Shown piece by piece: positions 33,172 to 41,515 of a stretch of DNA of 64,000 nt; the stretch's first letter is position 1, and the number at the start of each line of letters is the position of its first letter. The translations under genes were made by a program, and so were the position numbers. The DNA is from Nocardioides sp. W7 (lineage in GTDB: Bacteria; Actinomycetota; Actinomycetes; Propionibacteriales; Nocardioidaceae). The notes under the pieces were generated by a model. The model was not told where the DNA came from, ran no database searches, and saw nothing but the letters and a program-made list of their open reading frames with translations. The stretch spans positions 620,001-684,000 of the forward strand of contig NZ_CP095078.1 in NCBI RefSeq assembly GCF_022919075.1. Direction: 5' to 3'.

Positions 33172-34023
33172 GTGCTGCCCCGCTCGTTCCTGTACGTCCC
33201 CGGCGACCGACCCGACCTGTTCGACAAGGCCGCGGGCGGGGCGGCCGACGCCGTCGTACTCGACCTCGAGGACGCCGTACCCCTCGCGGGGAAGGCCGCC
33301 GCGCGCGACGCCGTACGACGCTGGCTCGACACCGACAATGCCGACATTGCCGGCTCCGCCGAGGTGTGGGTGCGGGTCGACCCGCTGGGAGTGGCCGCCG
33401 ACCTGGACGCCGTGGTGCACCCGCGGCTCGACGGCCTCTTCGTCGCCGGCTGCACGCCCGCCGTGCTGGCCCAGGTCGCCGACGGAGTCGCGCAGCTGGA
33501 GCGCGAGCGCGGGCTGACTCCGGGCGCGGTGCGGCTGGTCGGGCTCGTCGAGAGCGCGGCCGGGATGCTCGCGCTCGCCGAGATGGCCGCCCACCCGCGG
33601 CTCACGGCGTTCGGGATCGGGGAGGTCGACCTGCTGGGCGACCTGCGGATGGCCCGTTCCTCCCGCACGGAGGCGGCCGTGCTGCACCTGCGGACCCAGG
33701 TGGTCGTGCACAGCGCCGCGGCCGGTCTCGAGGCGCCGGTCGCGCCCACGTCCACGGACTTCCGCGACCTCGACGCCTTCGCCGAGAGCACCCGGCTCGC
33801 GCTCGACCTGGGCTTCCGCTCGCGGACCGCCATCCACCCCGGGCAGGTCCCGGTCATCCACGACGTGCTGACGCCGAGCGCGGAGGAGGCCGAGGCGGCC
33901 CGCGACGTCGTACGCCGGTTCGCGGCCGCCGACGGCGGGGTCACCACCGACGCCGCCGGTCGGCTCATCGACGCCGCGGTCGTGCGCGGCGCGCGCGAGA
34001 CGCTCGCGCGGGCGGGGTCCTAG
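33172..34023 (+). CDS. HpcH/HpaI aldolase-family, CitE-like CoA lyase
   Basis: 283 aa TIM-barrel lyase of the citrate lyase beta / malyl- or citramalyl-CoA lyase group. RSFLYVPGDRPDLFDKA opens as in CitE, DAVVLDLEDAVPLAGK provides the acidic metal site (LEDAV), the LVGLVESAAGM strand supplies the second Glu, and FRSRTAIHPGQVPVI is the C-terminal signature. GTG start behind CAGGAGGA. It likely cleaves a beta-hydroxyacyl-CoA made after the CoA-transferase step to acetyl-CoA or glyoxylate/pyruvate. Follows the IclR gene by 23 bp and is co-transcribed. Confidence 0.87.
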   Translation: MLPRSFLYVPGDRPDLFDKAAGGAADAVVLDLEDAVPLAGKAAARDAVRRWLDTDNADIAGSAEVWVRVDPLGVAADLDAVVHPRLDGLFVAGCTPAVLAQVADGVAQLERERGLTPGAVRLVGLVESAAGMLALAEMAAHPRLTAFGIGEVDLLGDLRMARSSRTEAAVLHLRTQVVVHSAAAGLEAPVAPTSTDFRDLDAFAESTRLALDLGFRSRTAIHPGQVPVIHDVLTPSAEEAEAARDVVRRFAAADGGVTTDAAGRLIDAAVVRGARETLARAGS

Positions 34024-34059
34024 CGACCGTCCGGGTCGTCGCCGGGGGCCGGCGCGACG

Positions 34060-34842
34060 TCATCCGGACGGAGCAACCGGTTGCTCCATCCGGATGACGC
34101 TGGCGGGGCGGCCGGTGGAGACAGTCCCCGGGGTGGCGACGTCGGCCCAGACGCCGAGGTGACCCTGATGGTGACGCGCGAGCGTGCGGAAGACGTCCCG
34201 GTCGGTCTCCAGCCCGGGCTGCGCCCTGGTGACCATCGTGCAGCGGGTGCAGGGCTCGATCGGACGGACGGTGGCGTCACCGACCTGGAGGAGGCGCCCG
34301 ACCCAGCCGTCCTCGATCCACCCGTCGCCCTCGAGGTCGATCAGGATGTTCGGCCGGAAGCGGCGCGGGTCCCAGACGCCGTCCGGGTGCAGATGGGCGC
34401 CGGTCCGCAGCGACACGGTGGTGAGGACGAGGAGTGGGGCCGCGTCGACGTACCTACCCTCCGGCATCGTCCACTCGATCGCCTGGCTGGTGTCGTCGGT
34501 GGCGTCGGCGAAGAACTCGGCCCGTCCCGGATCCGTCCCCCGCGACGGCACCAGCGAGACCGGGCCGCCCAGCCACTCCGACAGCAGCCGGTCGGTCGAC
34601 TCGCCCGGACCGACGGCGACCCGGCCATCGGGAAGCGTGATGACCGGCAGGTCGTCGTCGTACGACGCGGACGCCGCGAGCAGCTCGGGCCGGCGGCGCG
34701 CGGTCAGGATCCGATCCGTACCGCCGTCGCGGATGCCCCACCGGCGATCGCCGACCAGCCCGTCGGGCTCGATGCCGGCCACGGCCAGCTCCTCACCCTG
34801 CAGCGACTTCACCGGGTATCGCCACAGACCGACGACCTCCAT
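34060..34842 (-). CDS. MOSC-domain protein (molybdenum cofactor sulfurase C-terminal-like)
   Basis: 260 aa. N-terminal MOSC_N beta-barrel (EVVGLWRYPVKSLQGEEL and DRRWGIRDGG) and C-terminal MOSC domain with FRPNILIDLEGDGWIEDGWVGRLLQVGDA and the Cys-bearing CTRCTMVT pattern. The family includes enzymes that reduce N-hydroxylated compounds or carry sulfur for molybdoenzymes. ATG 34842 has GGAGGT 5 bp upstream. Its last codons lie inside a 36-bp palindrome. Placed between the two catabolic operons but transcribed alone; link to the pathway unproved. Confidence 0.85.
   Translation of the reverse strand: MEVVGLWRYPVKSLQGEELAVAGIEPDGLVGDRRWGIRDGGTDRILTARRRPELLAASASYDDDLPVITLPDGRVAVGPGESTDRLLSEWLGGPVSLVPSRGTDPGRAEFFADATDDTSQAIEWTMPEGRYVDAAPLLVLTTVSLRTGAHLHPDGVWDPRRFRPNILIDLEGDGWIEDGWVGRLLQVGDATVRPIEPCTRCTMVTRAQPGLETDRDVFRTLARHHQGHLGVWADVATPGTVSTGRPASVIRMEQPVAPSG
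34061..34096. terminator. Long palindrome at the convergent ends of citE-like and MOSC genes
   Basis: CATCCGGACGGAGCAACC is followed directly by its reverse complement with one mismatch (34061-34078 and 34079-34096). It forms an 18-bp stem with a tight turn and doubles as coding sequence for the MOSC C-terminus (VIRMEQPVAPSG). Likely bidirectional terminator. Confidence 0.65.
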
Positions 34843-34952
34843 GCCCACCTCCCGCACTCCACCTGGATCTCAGCACAGGGTGGGACGCGCGGGCCGATCG
34901 TGTCCAGGTCCCGCACCGAACCCCGGGCACGACAGCACGGGCACGAACGGGT

Positions 34953-34987
34953 GAGCGGGCGGCGGCACCCGGTGCCGCCGCCCGCTC
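34953..34987 (-). terminator. Hairpin terminator of the CoA-transferase/amidohydrolase operon
   Basis: Perfect 17-bp inverted repeat (34953-34969 and 34971-34987) with a single central base, 10 bp after the amidohydrolase stop. Very GC-rich; ends the second catabolic operon. Confidence 0.8.
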
Positions 34988-34996
34988 GGCGTGAGC

Positions 34997-36475
34997 TCAG
35001 CGCTTGCCGGAGCGCTTGACGAACTGACCGCGCGGGTCGCCGACGACCGCACCGTCACGCAGCACGGCCGCACCGCGCAGGTAGGTGTCGGTTACCTTGG
35101 CCGTGAGCTCGAAGCCCTCGAACGGGGTGTACTCCTGGGTGGACAGGGAGTCCTCGGCGCGCACCTCGTAGCTGACCTCGTCGTCGACCAGGCAGAAGTC
35201 GGCGTCCTTGCCCACGGCCAGGTCGCCCTTCTGGGACAGGCCGAAGCGCTCGGCGGGGTTCTTCGCCGTCAGCTCGGCGATGGCGCCGTACGACAGACCG
35301 CGGCGGCGGCCCTCGGTGATCAGGCCGGGCAGCAGGTACTCGGTGCCGCCGAAGCCGGACTTGGCCAGGAAGACGTCGTCCTTCGGCTCGCCGAACTTGG
35401 TCTCCTCCTTGCAGCAGGCGTGGTCGGAGGTGACCCAGGAGAAGTTGCCCGCGAGCAGGTGCTCCCACAGCGAGTCGACGTCCTCGGGCGAGCGCAGCGG
35501 CGGGTTGACCTTGCCACCGAGGTTCGCGGTGTTGAAGTTGGCGACCAGGTGGCCGACCGTGACCTCGCGGCGGAAGTTGATGTGCGGGAACGTCGCCTGC
35601 ATCATCATCGCCGCCTCGATCGCCTTGCGCGAGGTGAGGTGGAGCAGGTTGATGTTCGGCAGCTCGGTCTCGTGGGCGAGGTACGACGCGATCGTGATCG
35701 CCAGGCCCTCGGAGTGCGGCGGCCGCGACGCGCTGTACGCCTCCAGGCCGGTGAGCTTGCCCTCCTGCTCGACCAGCTTCGTGTAGGCCCGCATGATCTC
35801 GGCCGTCTCGCAGTGCAGCGACAGCGAGATGGCGTCGCGGTCGGCGGCGAACCGCTCGTCGTTGCGCGCCTTCTGGATGCCGCGCATCACGAACTCGAAG
35901 TGCGCCAGGTCGTACGACTGGTCCTCGGGCAGCATCAGGAACGAGCCCTGGTCGGCCGAGCGGCCGTGCAGCCCGTGGCTGCCGTAGAACATGAAGATCT
36001 TGAACGACGGGACGCCGTACTCCTCGATCATCATCGGGATCTCGTCGATGTGCTCCTCGAGGATCGGAGCGACGTGGAAGGCGTAGTCGACGTAGGCGCG
36101 ACCGTCGGTGGCGGCCAGTACGTCGGGGAACACCTCGCGGTAGGGGCCGGTCCGGTTCAGGTAGTAGGCGCCGGTGCGGATGTAGGTGATGCCGGAGGTC
36201 ACGCCGCCCTGGGCCGAGGCCCGGCTCTCGGTCTCGGCGTCCTCGCCGAGCTCGTTGTAGATGCCCCAGTGCTGGTGGACGTCGACGACACCCGGGAAGA
36301 GCAGCTTGCCGCCGGCGTCGAGGACCTCGACGCCCTCGGTGTCGAGCGACGGCTCGATCGCCGTGAAGACGCCGTCCTTGACGCCGACGTCGAGCCGCTC
36401 GGGCTCGTGCCCCGGGCGGACCACTCGCGCGTTCGTGATGATCAGGTCGTGCTGGGCGTTGTTCTGCTGGGCCAT
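34997..36475 (-). CDS. Dihydropyrimidinase/hydantoinase-like metal-dependent amidohydrolase
   Basis: 492 aa. All metal ligands of the binuclear hydantoinase/allantoinase/dihydroorotase class are present: H67 and H69 (VDVHQHW), K159 for carboxylation (PSFKIFMFYG), H221 (LSLHCET), H279 (NLLHLTS), D351 (VTSDHACC). Beta-sandwich strands flank the barrel. Hydrolysis of a cyclic amide, imide or related ring is expected. Last gene of the operon, 5 bp after the MmgE/PrpD stop, followed by a strong hairpin. The presence of a racemase-like gene in the other operon fits a hydantoin- or imide-like substrate, but uracil- or pyridine-derived rings are equally possible. Confidence 0.9.
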   Translation of the reverse strand: MAQQNNAQHDLIITNARVVRPGHEPERLDVGVKDGVFTAIEPSLDTEGVEVLDAGGKLLFPGVVDVHQHWGIYNELGEDAETESRASAQGGVTSGITYIRTGAYYLNRTGPYREVFPDVLAATDGRAYVDYAFHVAPILEEHIDEIPMMIEEYGVPSFKIFMFYGSHGLHGRSADQGSFLMLPEDQSYDLAHFEFVMRGIQKARNDERFAADRDAISLSLHCETAEIMRAYTKLVEQEGKLTGLEAYSASRPPHSEGLAITIASYLAHETELPNINLLHLTSRKAIEAAMMMQATFPHINFRREVTVGHLVANFNTANLGGKVNPPLRSPEDVDSLWEHLLAGNFSWVTSDHACCKEETKFGEPKDDVFLAKSGFGGTEYLLPGLITEGRRRGLSYGAIAELTAKNPAERFGLSQKGDLAVGKDADFCLVDDEVSYEVRAEDSLSTQEYTPFEGFELTAKVTDTYLRGAAVLRDGAVVGDPRGQFVKRSGKR

Positions 36476-36480
36476 GGGGC

Positions 36481-37938
36481 TCACCCTTCGCTCGTGCTGC
36501 TCGTCGTGGTGTCGGTCGGGTCGTGCGGGTCCACCGTCGTCAGGGGCGCGAGGACCGCACTGACGTCGGGGTAGGTCTCCAGCTCGGCGCAGGCCCGAGC
36601 CAGGTCCTCGACCTGGCTCGCGCTCAGCGTCCGGCCGGCGTTGGCGCGGAACTTCGCGGTCAGCTCCTCGAAGGACAGCGGCCGCTGCGGGCCCCCACGG
36701 GTGGTGAGGACCTCCTCGACCAGCTCGGTGCCGTCGCTCAGCCGGGCGGTGAGCACCGCCGGGAACTGGGTCGGGAAGATCGCCGTGCAGCGGTCGTCGG
36801 GCACGACGTCCACCTTGGCCATCAGCGCCCGGCGCTCCGGGTCGCGGGCCAGCTCGTCGGTGTAGTCCTCGACGCCGGCGCCGAGTCCGGAGCCGCCGAG
36901 CAGGCCGACCGCGACGGCGTACGGACCGCTGAACTGGGCCATGTAGCCGGTCTCGGGGGTGCGCTTGACCTCGATCGGCTCGCCGATGGTGCGCAGGTTG
37001 GGAGCGGGTACGCCGAGAGTCAGCCGCTCGACCGACTCCGGCGTGACGCCCCGCTCGCGCAGCCGCCCGGCCGCGTCGACCGCGGCGTGCGTGAAGTGGT
37101 TCGCCGGGTAGGGCTTGAAGAAGATGTCGGGCACCGCCCAGGTCTCCCCCAGCCCGTCGGTGATCGCGCTCGGGTCGAACTCGCCGTGCAGCCAGGCCTG
37201 GTAGAAGCCGAACCGGCCCTCCAGGACGGTCGGCGGGCCGGTCAGCCCGAAGGCGACCAGCTCGGCGGCCGAGACCGCGGCGTGGGCGGCCCAGCCGCAG
37301 TGCAGCCGCTTGACGGTGCCGCCGGTGCGGTTGGCCTCGATGATCCCCGAGGCCATCGACGCCGCGACGCCGAGTCCGTCGACGACCGCGTCGGCCTTGC
37401 CGCCCATCAGCACGGTGGCGGCGACGGAGCCGCCCATCGCGCCGCAGATCGAGGTGGCGTGCTGGCCGTGCTCGAAGAAGGTGGAGTTCTTCGCGACGTC
37501 GTCGTACCCGGCCATGCCGAGGCGGACGCAGGTCTCCAGGCCCAGGGCGATCGCGCGGACCAGCTCGGCCCCGCTCGCGCCCTCGCGCTCGGCGACGGCC
37601 AGCGCGACCGGGACGATCGTGGCGCTCGGGTGCAGGACCGACGGCAGGTGGGTGTCGTCGTAGTCGAGGGAGTGGGCGAGGACGCCGTTGACGAACGCCG
37701 CCAGCCCGGCCGGCAGCCGCTCCGGGACGCCGACCGCCGAGGCGACGGGGTTGCCACCCTGCGAGCGGGCCCAGGCGCGGGCCGCGCGGCTGGTCTCCAG
37801 CGGCGCCGCCGCGACGGCGATGCCGACGGTGTCGAGCACCCGCTTGCGGACGCTGTCGACGACGGCCTCCGGCAGGTCGTCGAACCCGGTGCGCTCCGCG
37901 AAGGCGCCGAGCAGCTGGGCCAGGGTCGGGTCGCTCAT
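36481..37938 (-). CDS. MmgE/PrpD-family protein (copy 1)
   Basis: 485 aa, typical length for 2-methylcitrate dehydratase/cis-aconitate decarboxylase relatives. The motifs DTVGIAVAAAPLE, FVNGVLAHSLDYDDTH and KNSTFFEHGQHATSICGAMGGSVAATVLMGGKADAVVDGLGVAASMASGIIEANRTGG are family marks, including the YDDTH acid region. Likely a (de)hydratase or decarboxylase for a di- or tricarboxylate intermediate. ATGA overlap with the upstream cyclase gene. A second, divergent family member is at 40087. Confidence 0.9.
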   Translation of the reverse strand: MSDPTLAQLLGAFAERTGFDDLPEAVVDSVRKRVLDTVGIAVAAAPLETSRAARAWARSQGGNPVASAVGVPERLPAGLAAFVNGVLAHSLDYDDTHLPSVLHPSATIVPVALAVAEREGASGAELVRAIALGLETCVRLGMAGYDDVAKNSTFFEHGQHATSICGAMGGSVAATVLMGGKADAVVDGLGVAASMASGIIEANRTGGTVKRLHCGWAAHAAVSAAELVAFGLTGPPTVLEGRFGFYQAWLHGEFDPSAITDGLGETWAVPDIFFKPYPANHFTHAAVDAAGRLRERGVTPESVERLTLGVPAPNLRTIGEPIEVKRTPETGYMAQFSGPYAVAVGLLGGSGLGAGVEDYTDELARDPERRALMAKVDVVPDDRCTAIFPTQFPAVLTARLSDGTELVEEVLTTRGGPQRPLSFEELTAKFRANAGRTLSASQVEDLARACAELETYPDVSAVLAPLTTVDPHDPTDTTTSSTSEG

Positions 37939-38765
37939 CGGCTGCCCCCGGACCGCAGCGCCAGCGGGCGCACCGGCGAGCCGGTCGCCCCGAAGATGTT
38001 GAGCGGCACCAGCACGAAGGTGAACTCGCTCCAGCCGGTCGCGGCCAGGCCCTCCAGGTCGAGCGCCTCGATGATGTAGATGCCGTGCTCGACGAGCAGC
38101 ACCCGGTGGGCCGGCAGCAGCGCGTGGCCGCCGCCCGGCGCGAGCCGCTCGAAGGCGATGGTGTCCGCGCCGGCCGCGTGCACACCGCGCTCGGCCAGCC
38201 AGATCGCGCCGGCCTCGCCGACCCCGGGCACGCCCGACGGTCCGCCGACGTACGGCGCGCCCTCGGCGAAGCGCGAGCCCCAGCCGCTGCGGATGAGGAC
38301 GACGTCGCCGGACTCGACGCTCACGCCCTGGCGCTCGGCCGTGCCCTCGAGGTCCTCGACGGTGATCTCGTAGCCGCCCTCGCAGTGCGGCACCCCGAGG
38401 TGGCCGGCGACGTCGAGCAGCACGCCGCGGCGCACCATGGGCTCGATCGTGTGGACGCCGAGCTCCTCGTACTTGCCGCCGATCCCGGCCGCGACCGCGT
38501 CGACCCCGCCGTACATCTTGCCGTCGAACGAGACGTGCGCGAGGGCGTCGATGTGGGTGCCGACGTGGGTGCCGGTGCTGATCATGTCGTTGGCGGCGCT
38601 GCTGCCGTCGGAGCGGACCATGTCGCCGTGCCGCCGCGGCAGGGTGTGCCAGAACTGCGGGTGGTTGGGCGACTGCGGCATCCCGGTCCGCAGCTGGCGG
38701 CCCAGGTCGACCATCTCGACCCCGGTGCGTACGGCGTCGAGCAGTGCGTCATTGGTCGGCGTCAT
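37935..38765 (-). CDS. Cyclase family protein (kynurenine formamidase / isatin hydrolase-like)
   Basis: 276 aa metal-dependent hydrolase. The signature H67-V-G-T-H71-I-D73-A-L-A-H77 is the HxGTHxDxxxH metal site of PF04199. VVLIRSGWGSRF and the C-terminal RVLLVEHGIYIIEALDLEGL are typical of the subgroup whose members open cyclic amides, lactones or hydrolyse formamides. ATG 38765 is inside the ATGA overlap with the CoA-transferase stop. Together with the amidohydrolase it gives the operon two amide-cleaving enzymes. Confidence 0.88.
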   Translation of the reverse strand: MTPTNDALLDAVRTGVEMVDLGRQLRTGMPQSPNHPQFWHTLPRRHGDMVRSDGSSAANDMISTGTHVGTHIDALAHVSFDGKMYGGVDAVAAGIGGKYEELGVHTIEPMVRRGVLLDVAGHLGVPHCEGGYEITVEDLEGTAERQGVSVESGDVVLIRSGWGSRFAEGAPYVGGPSGVPGVGEAGAIWLAERGVHAAGADTIAFERLAPGGGHALLPAHRVLLVEHGIYIIEALDLEGLAATGWSEFTFVLVPLNIFGATGSPVRPLALRSGGSR

Positions 38766-39961
38766 CGCACGACCTCCTCGTCCTTCATCGTGGTGATCTC
38801 CTCGGCGGAGTAGCCGAGCTCGTGGAGCACTTCGTCGGTGTCCTGGCCGATGGCGCGGCCGGTGAAGCGGATCCGGCCCGGCGACTCGCTCATCCGCCAC
38901 ATGACGTTGTGCTGGAGCAGCGGTCCCAGGTCCTCGTCGTCGACCTCGATCAGCATCTCCGTCTCCCGCACGTGCGGGTCCTCGGTGATGTCGCGGGCGT
39001 CGTACACGGCGGCGATGGCGGCGCCCGCCTCGGTGAACGCGGTCAGCACCGTCTCGCGGTCGCGGGCGGCGATCCAGCTGCCGACGTGGTCGTCGAGCAG
39101 GTCGACGTGCTCGGCGCGGCCGGCGCCGGTGGCGAACCACGGCTCGTCGATCACCTCGGGGTGGCCGACCAGCTCCAGCACCCGCTCGGCGATCCGCTGG
39201 GCGCTGGTGGAGATCGCGACCCACTTGTCGTCGGAGGTGCGGTAGGTGTTGCGCGGCGCGTTGTTCGTCGAGCGGTTGCCGTGCCGCTGCGGGATCTCGC
39301 CGAGCTGCTGGTAGACCGTCGGGCCGGGTCCGACCGCGGTCATGATCGGCTCGAGGATGCTGAGGTCCACGACCTGCCCGCGGCCGGTGAGGTCGCGGTG
39401 CCGCAGCGCCATCATCACCGCCGAGGACGCCGCGATGCCGCAGATGCTGTCGGCCAGGCCGAAGGCCGGCAGGGTCGGCGGGCCGTCGGCCTCGCCGGTC
39501 GCGGCGGCGAAGCCGCTCATCGCCTCGGCGAGGGTGCCGAAGCCGGCGCGGCTGCTGTAGGGGCCGGTCTGACCGAAGCCGGTCAGCCGGACCATCACGA
39601 GCCCGGGGTTCTCGGCGAGGAGCACGTCCGGCCCGAGGCCCCAGCGCTCGAGCGTGCCGGGCCGGAAGTTCTCGACGAGCACGTCGGCGGTGGCGGCGAG
39701 GCGACGGAGCACCTCGGCCCCGCGGGGCGCCTTCAGGTCGAGGGCGAGCGTCCGCTTGTTGCGGCTGATCTCCTTCCACCACAGCGGAACGCCGTCCTTG
39801 CTGCGGCCGTGGCCGCGCATGTTGTCGCCGCCGCGGGGGTGTTCGACCTTCACGACGTCGGCGCCGTAGTCGCCCAGGATCTGGCAGCACAGGGGGCCGG
39901 CCAGGATCGTCGAGACGTCGAGGACCTTCAGGCCGTCGAGTGGTGCGGGAGCGGTGGTCAC
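38762..39961 (-). CDS. CaiB/BaiF-family (class III) CoA-transferase
   Basis: 399 aa. LDGLKVLDVSTILAGPLCCQILGDYGADVVKVE opens as in all family III transferases; the catalytic Asp is D171 in FGLADSICGIAA. SRNKRTLALDLKAPRGAEVLRRLAATADVLVENFRPG is the second signature. It activates a carboxylic acid using an acyl-CoA donor. First gene of the second operon. GTG start at 39961, only 10 bp from the 17-bp palindrome, so a bound repressor would also cover the ribosome-binding region on DNA. The product is a plausible feed for the CitE-like lyase. Confidence 0.9.
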   Translation of the reverse strand: MTTAPAPLDGLKVLDVSTILAGPLCCQILGDYGADVVKVEHPRGGDNMRGHGRSKDGVPLWWKEISRNKRTLALDLKAPRGAEVLRRLAATADVLVENFRPGTLERWGLGPDVLLAENPGLVMVRLTGFGQTGPYSSRAGFGTLAEAMSGFAAATGEADGPPTLPAFGLADSICGIAASSAVMMALRHRDLTGRGQVVDLSILEPIMTAVGPGPTVYQQLGEIPQRHGNRSTNNAPRNTYRTSDDKWVAISTSAQRIAERVLELVGHPEVIDEPWFATGAGRAEHVDLLDDHVGSWIAARDRETVLTAFTEAGAAIAAVYDARDITEDPHVRETEMLIEVDDEDLGPLLQHNVMWRMSESPGRIRFTGRAIGQDTDEVLHELGYSAEEITTMKDEEVVR

Positions 39962-39970
39962 ATGGACTCC

Positions 39971-39987
39971 GTTTCGCTAGGAGAAAC
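39971..39987. promoter_or_regulatory. Candidate IclR operator, copy 2
   Basis: GTTTCGCTAGGAGAAAC: near-perfect palindrome, one base different from the reverse complement of the site at 32307-32323. It lies 10-26 bp upstream of the CoA-transferase start and 100 bp upstream of the divergent MmgE/PrpD copy 2. It links both operons to the IclR regulator. Confidence 0.72.
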
Positions 39988-40086
39988 ACCCGGGACGGCC
40001 TTTACTGTAGCCCGTACCGCTCCGGGCGTGAAGCACTGCCCGCAGGACGCCTTGCTCGGGCCTAGCCCCGGCCGTACGGTGGCCGC

Positions 40087-41451
40087 ATGAGTTCCGCCGA
40101 ATCGTTTCTCCTGCCGGAACGCACAGCGACGGCCATCGGCGACCTGGTCCGGGCCGTCGCGGTGCCGTACGACGCACTGCCCGCCCCGGTCCGCGCGCGA
40201 GTGCCGGTGGTGCTGACCGACCTGCTCGGCGTGACCGCCGCGGGGATGCGGACCCCCGAGCTGCAGGCGCTGGTCGCCGCCTGGCCGCTGCCGCCCGGGC
40301 CGCACCCCCTGCCGGGCACGGGCCACCGGACCACGCCGGAGACGGCCGCCCTGCTCGCCGCCACCGCGGCCTGCTCCCAGGAGCTGGACGAGGGCAACAA
40401 GCACGCCGCCGGCCACCCGGCGGCGCACGTCGTGTTCGCCGCGATCGCGGCCGCCCAGCAGTCCCCGCACCCCATCGACGGGCGCCGCTTCCTCGGCGCG
40501 GTCGCAGGTGGCTACGAGGTCGCGGCCCGCTTCGGCCGCGCCGTACGCCGTGACCCGGCCTGGCACCCGCACGGGCACTGGGGCGTGACGGGGGCGGCGT
40601 ACGCCGCCGCGACCCTGCTCGGGGCGACGCCCGCGCAGGTGGCGGCGGCGGTCGACGCCGCGACCGGCCTGATGACCGTGGCGCCGTGGGACACCGTGCT
40701 CGCGGGCGACCCGACCCGCAACCTGTGGATGGGCCAGGCGAACCTGGCCGGGCTCTCGGCCGCGCACCTCGCCCGGGCCGGCCTGGTCGAGAACCGCGGC
40801 GGCGCCGCGGCCGCCCTCGCCCTGGTCGGCGAGCTCGACCCCGACCTCCTGGTGAAGGACCTCGGCACCCGCTGGCTCGCGGCGGAGGGCTACCTCAAGC
40901 AGCACGCCGCCTGCTCGTTCACGCACGCCGCGATCGACCTGGTCCTGTCGTTGCGTGCCGCCGGCCGGTGGACCCCCGACGACGTCGCGTCGATCCGGGT
41001 CGGCATCCACTCGCTGGCCGCGCCCCTGCTCGGGCGGTCGCCCCACAGCCGGCTGTCGGCGATGTTCTCGCTGCCGTTCGCCGTGGCCACCGCCGCGGTC
41101 AACGGCGCCGTCACGCCCGCGACCATGGAGCCCGGGACGCCCGCCTTCGACGCCGCCGACGCGTTCAGCGAGCGGGTCACGGTCGAGATCCTCGACGAGC
41201 TCGACGCCCACCTGCCCGGGCGGCGGGTCTGCGAGGTGACCGTCTCGCTGGTCGACGGGACGACGCTCGCGCTCGCCCAGCCGGACCCGATCGGCGACAC
41301 GGCGCACTTCCCGTTGGACGACGCCGTGCTGGTCGCCAAGCTCGACCGGCTCCTGGACGCCCCCGGGACGGGCGACCGGCTGCTGGCCGCCCTGCGGCGA
41401 CTGCCCGACGAGCCCGACGTGGTCGCCGCGCTCGCCGCTGTCGTCGAGTGA
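40087..41451 (+). CDS. MmgE/PrpD-family protein (copy 2)
   Basis: 454 aa. Clearly the same fold as copy 1 but divergent: VVLTDLLGVTAAGM, ACSQELDEGNKHAAGHPAAHVVFAAIAAAQ, HPHGHWGVTGAAYAAATLLG and AEGYLKQHAACSFTHAAIDLVLSL. The YDDTH of copy 1 is LDEGNKHAAGHP here, as in a separate subfamily, suggesting a different reaction. Divergent from the CoA-transferase across the 17-bp operator; followed by a hairpin terminator. Confidence 0.88.
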   Translation: MSSAESFLLPERTATAIGDLVRAVAVPYDALPAPVRARVPVVLTDLLGVTAAGMRTPELQALVAAWPLPPGPHPLPGTGHRTTPETAALLAATAACSQELDEGNKHAAGHPAAHVVFAAIAAAQQSPHPIDGRRFLGAVAGGYEVAARFGRAVRRDPAWHPHGHWGVTGAAYAAATLLGATPAQVAAAVDAATGLMTVAPWDTVLAGDPTRNLWMGQANLAGLSAAHLARAGLVENRGGAAAALALVGELDPDLLVKDLGTRWLAAEGYLKQHAACSFTHAAIDLVLSLRAAGRWTPDDVASIRVGIHSLAAPLLGRSPHSRLSAMFSLPFAVATAAVNGAVTPATMEPGTPAFDAADAFSERVTVEILDELDAHLPGRRVCEVTVSLVDGTTLALAQPDPIGDTAHFPLDDAVLVAKLDRLLDAPGTGDRLLAALRRLPDEPDVVAALAAVVE

Positions 41452-41458
41452 CATGAAT

Positions 41459-41478
41459 CGGCCCCTCCAAGGGGGCCG
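41459..41478. terminator. Hairpin between convergent MmgE/PrpD and HAD genes
   Basis: CGGCCCC (41459-41465) pairs with GGGGCCG (41472-41478) across TCCAAG, in the 64-bp convergent gap. Confidence 0.65.
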
Positions 41479-41515
41479 AGAGGGGCCAGTTCCTGGCACT
41501 CGACGCGAGCGGGGC

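Noticed and set aside
25025..34023. Reading the FAD oxidoreductase as KstD and the island as steroid catabolism
   Set aside because: No other steroid-ring genes are here, and the neighbours (amidohydrolase, CoA-transferase, CitE-like lyase, MmgE/PrpD) point to small acids. The only steroid-like signal is the separate KstR-type box at 63.5 kb.
36523..38079. 518-codon plus-strand frame opposite MmgE/PrpD
   Set aside because: Shadow frame: no hydrophobic core pattern, repeated Gly-Arg-Val runs, and the opposite strand has clear family motifs.
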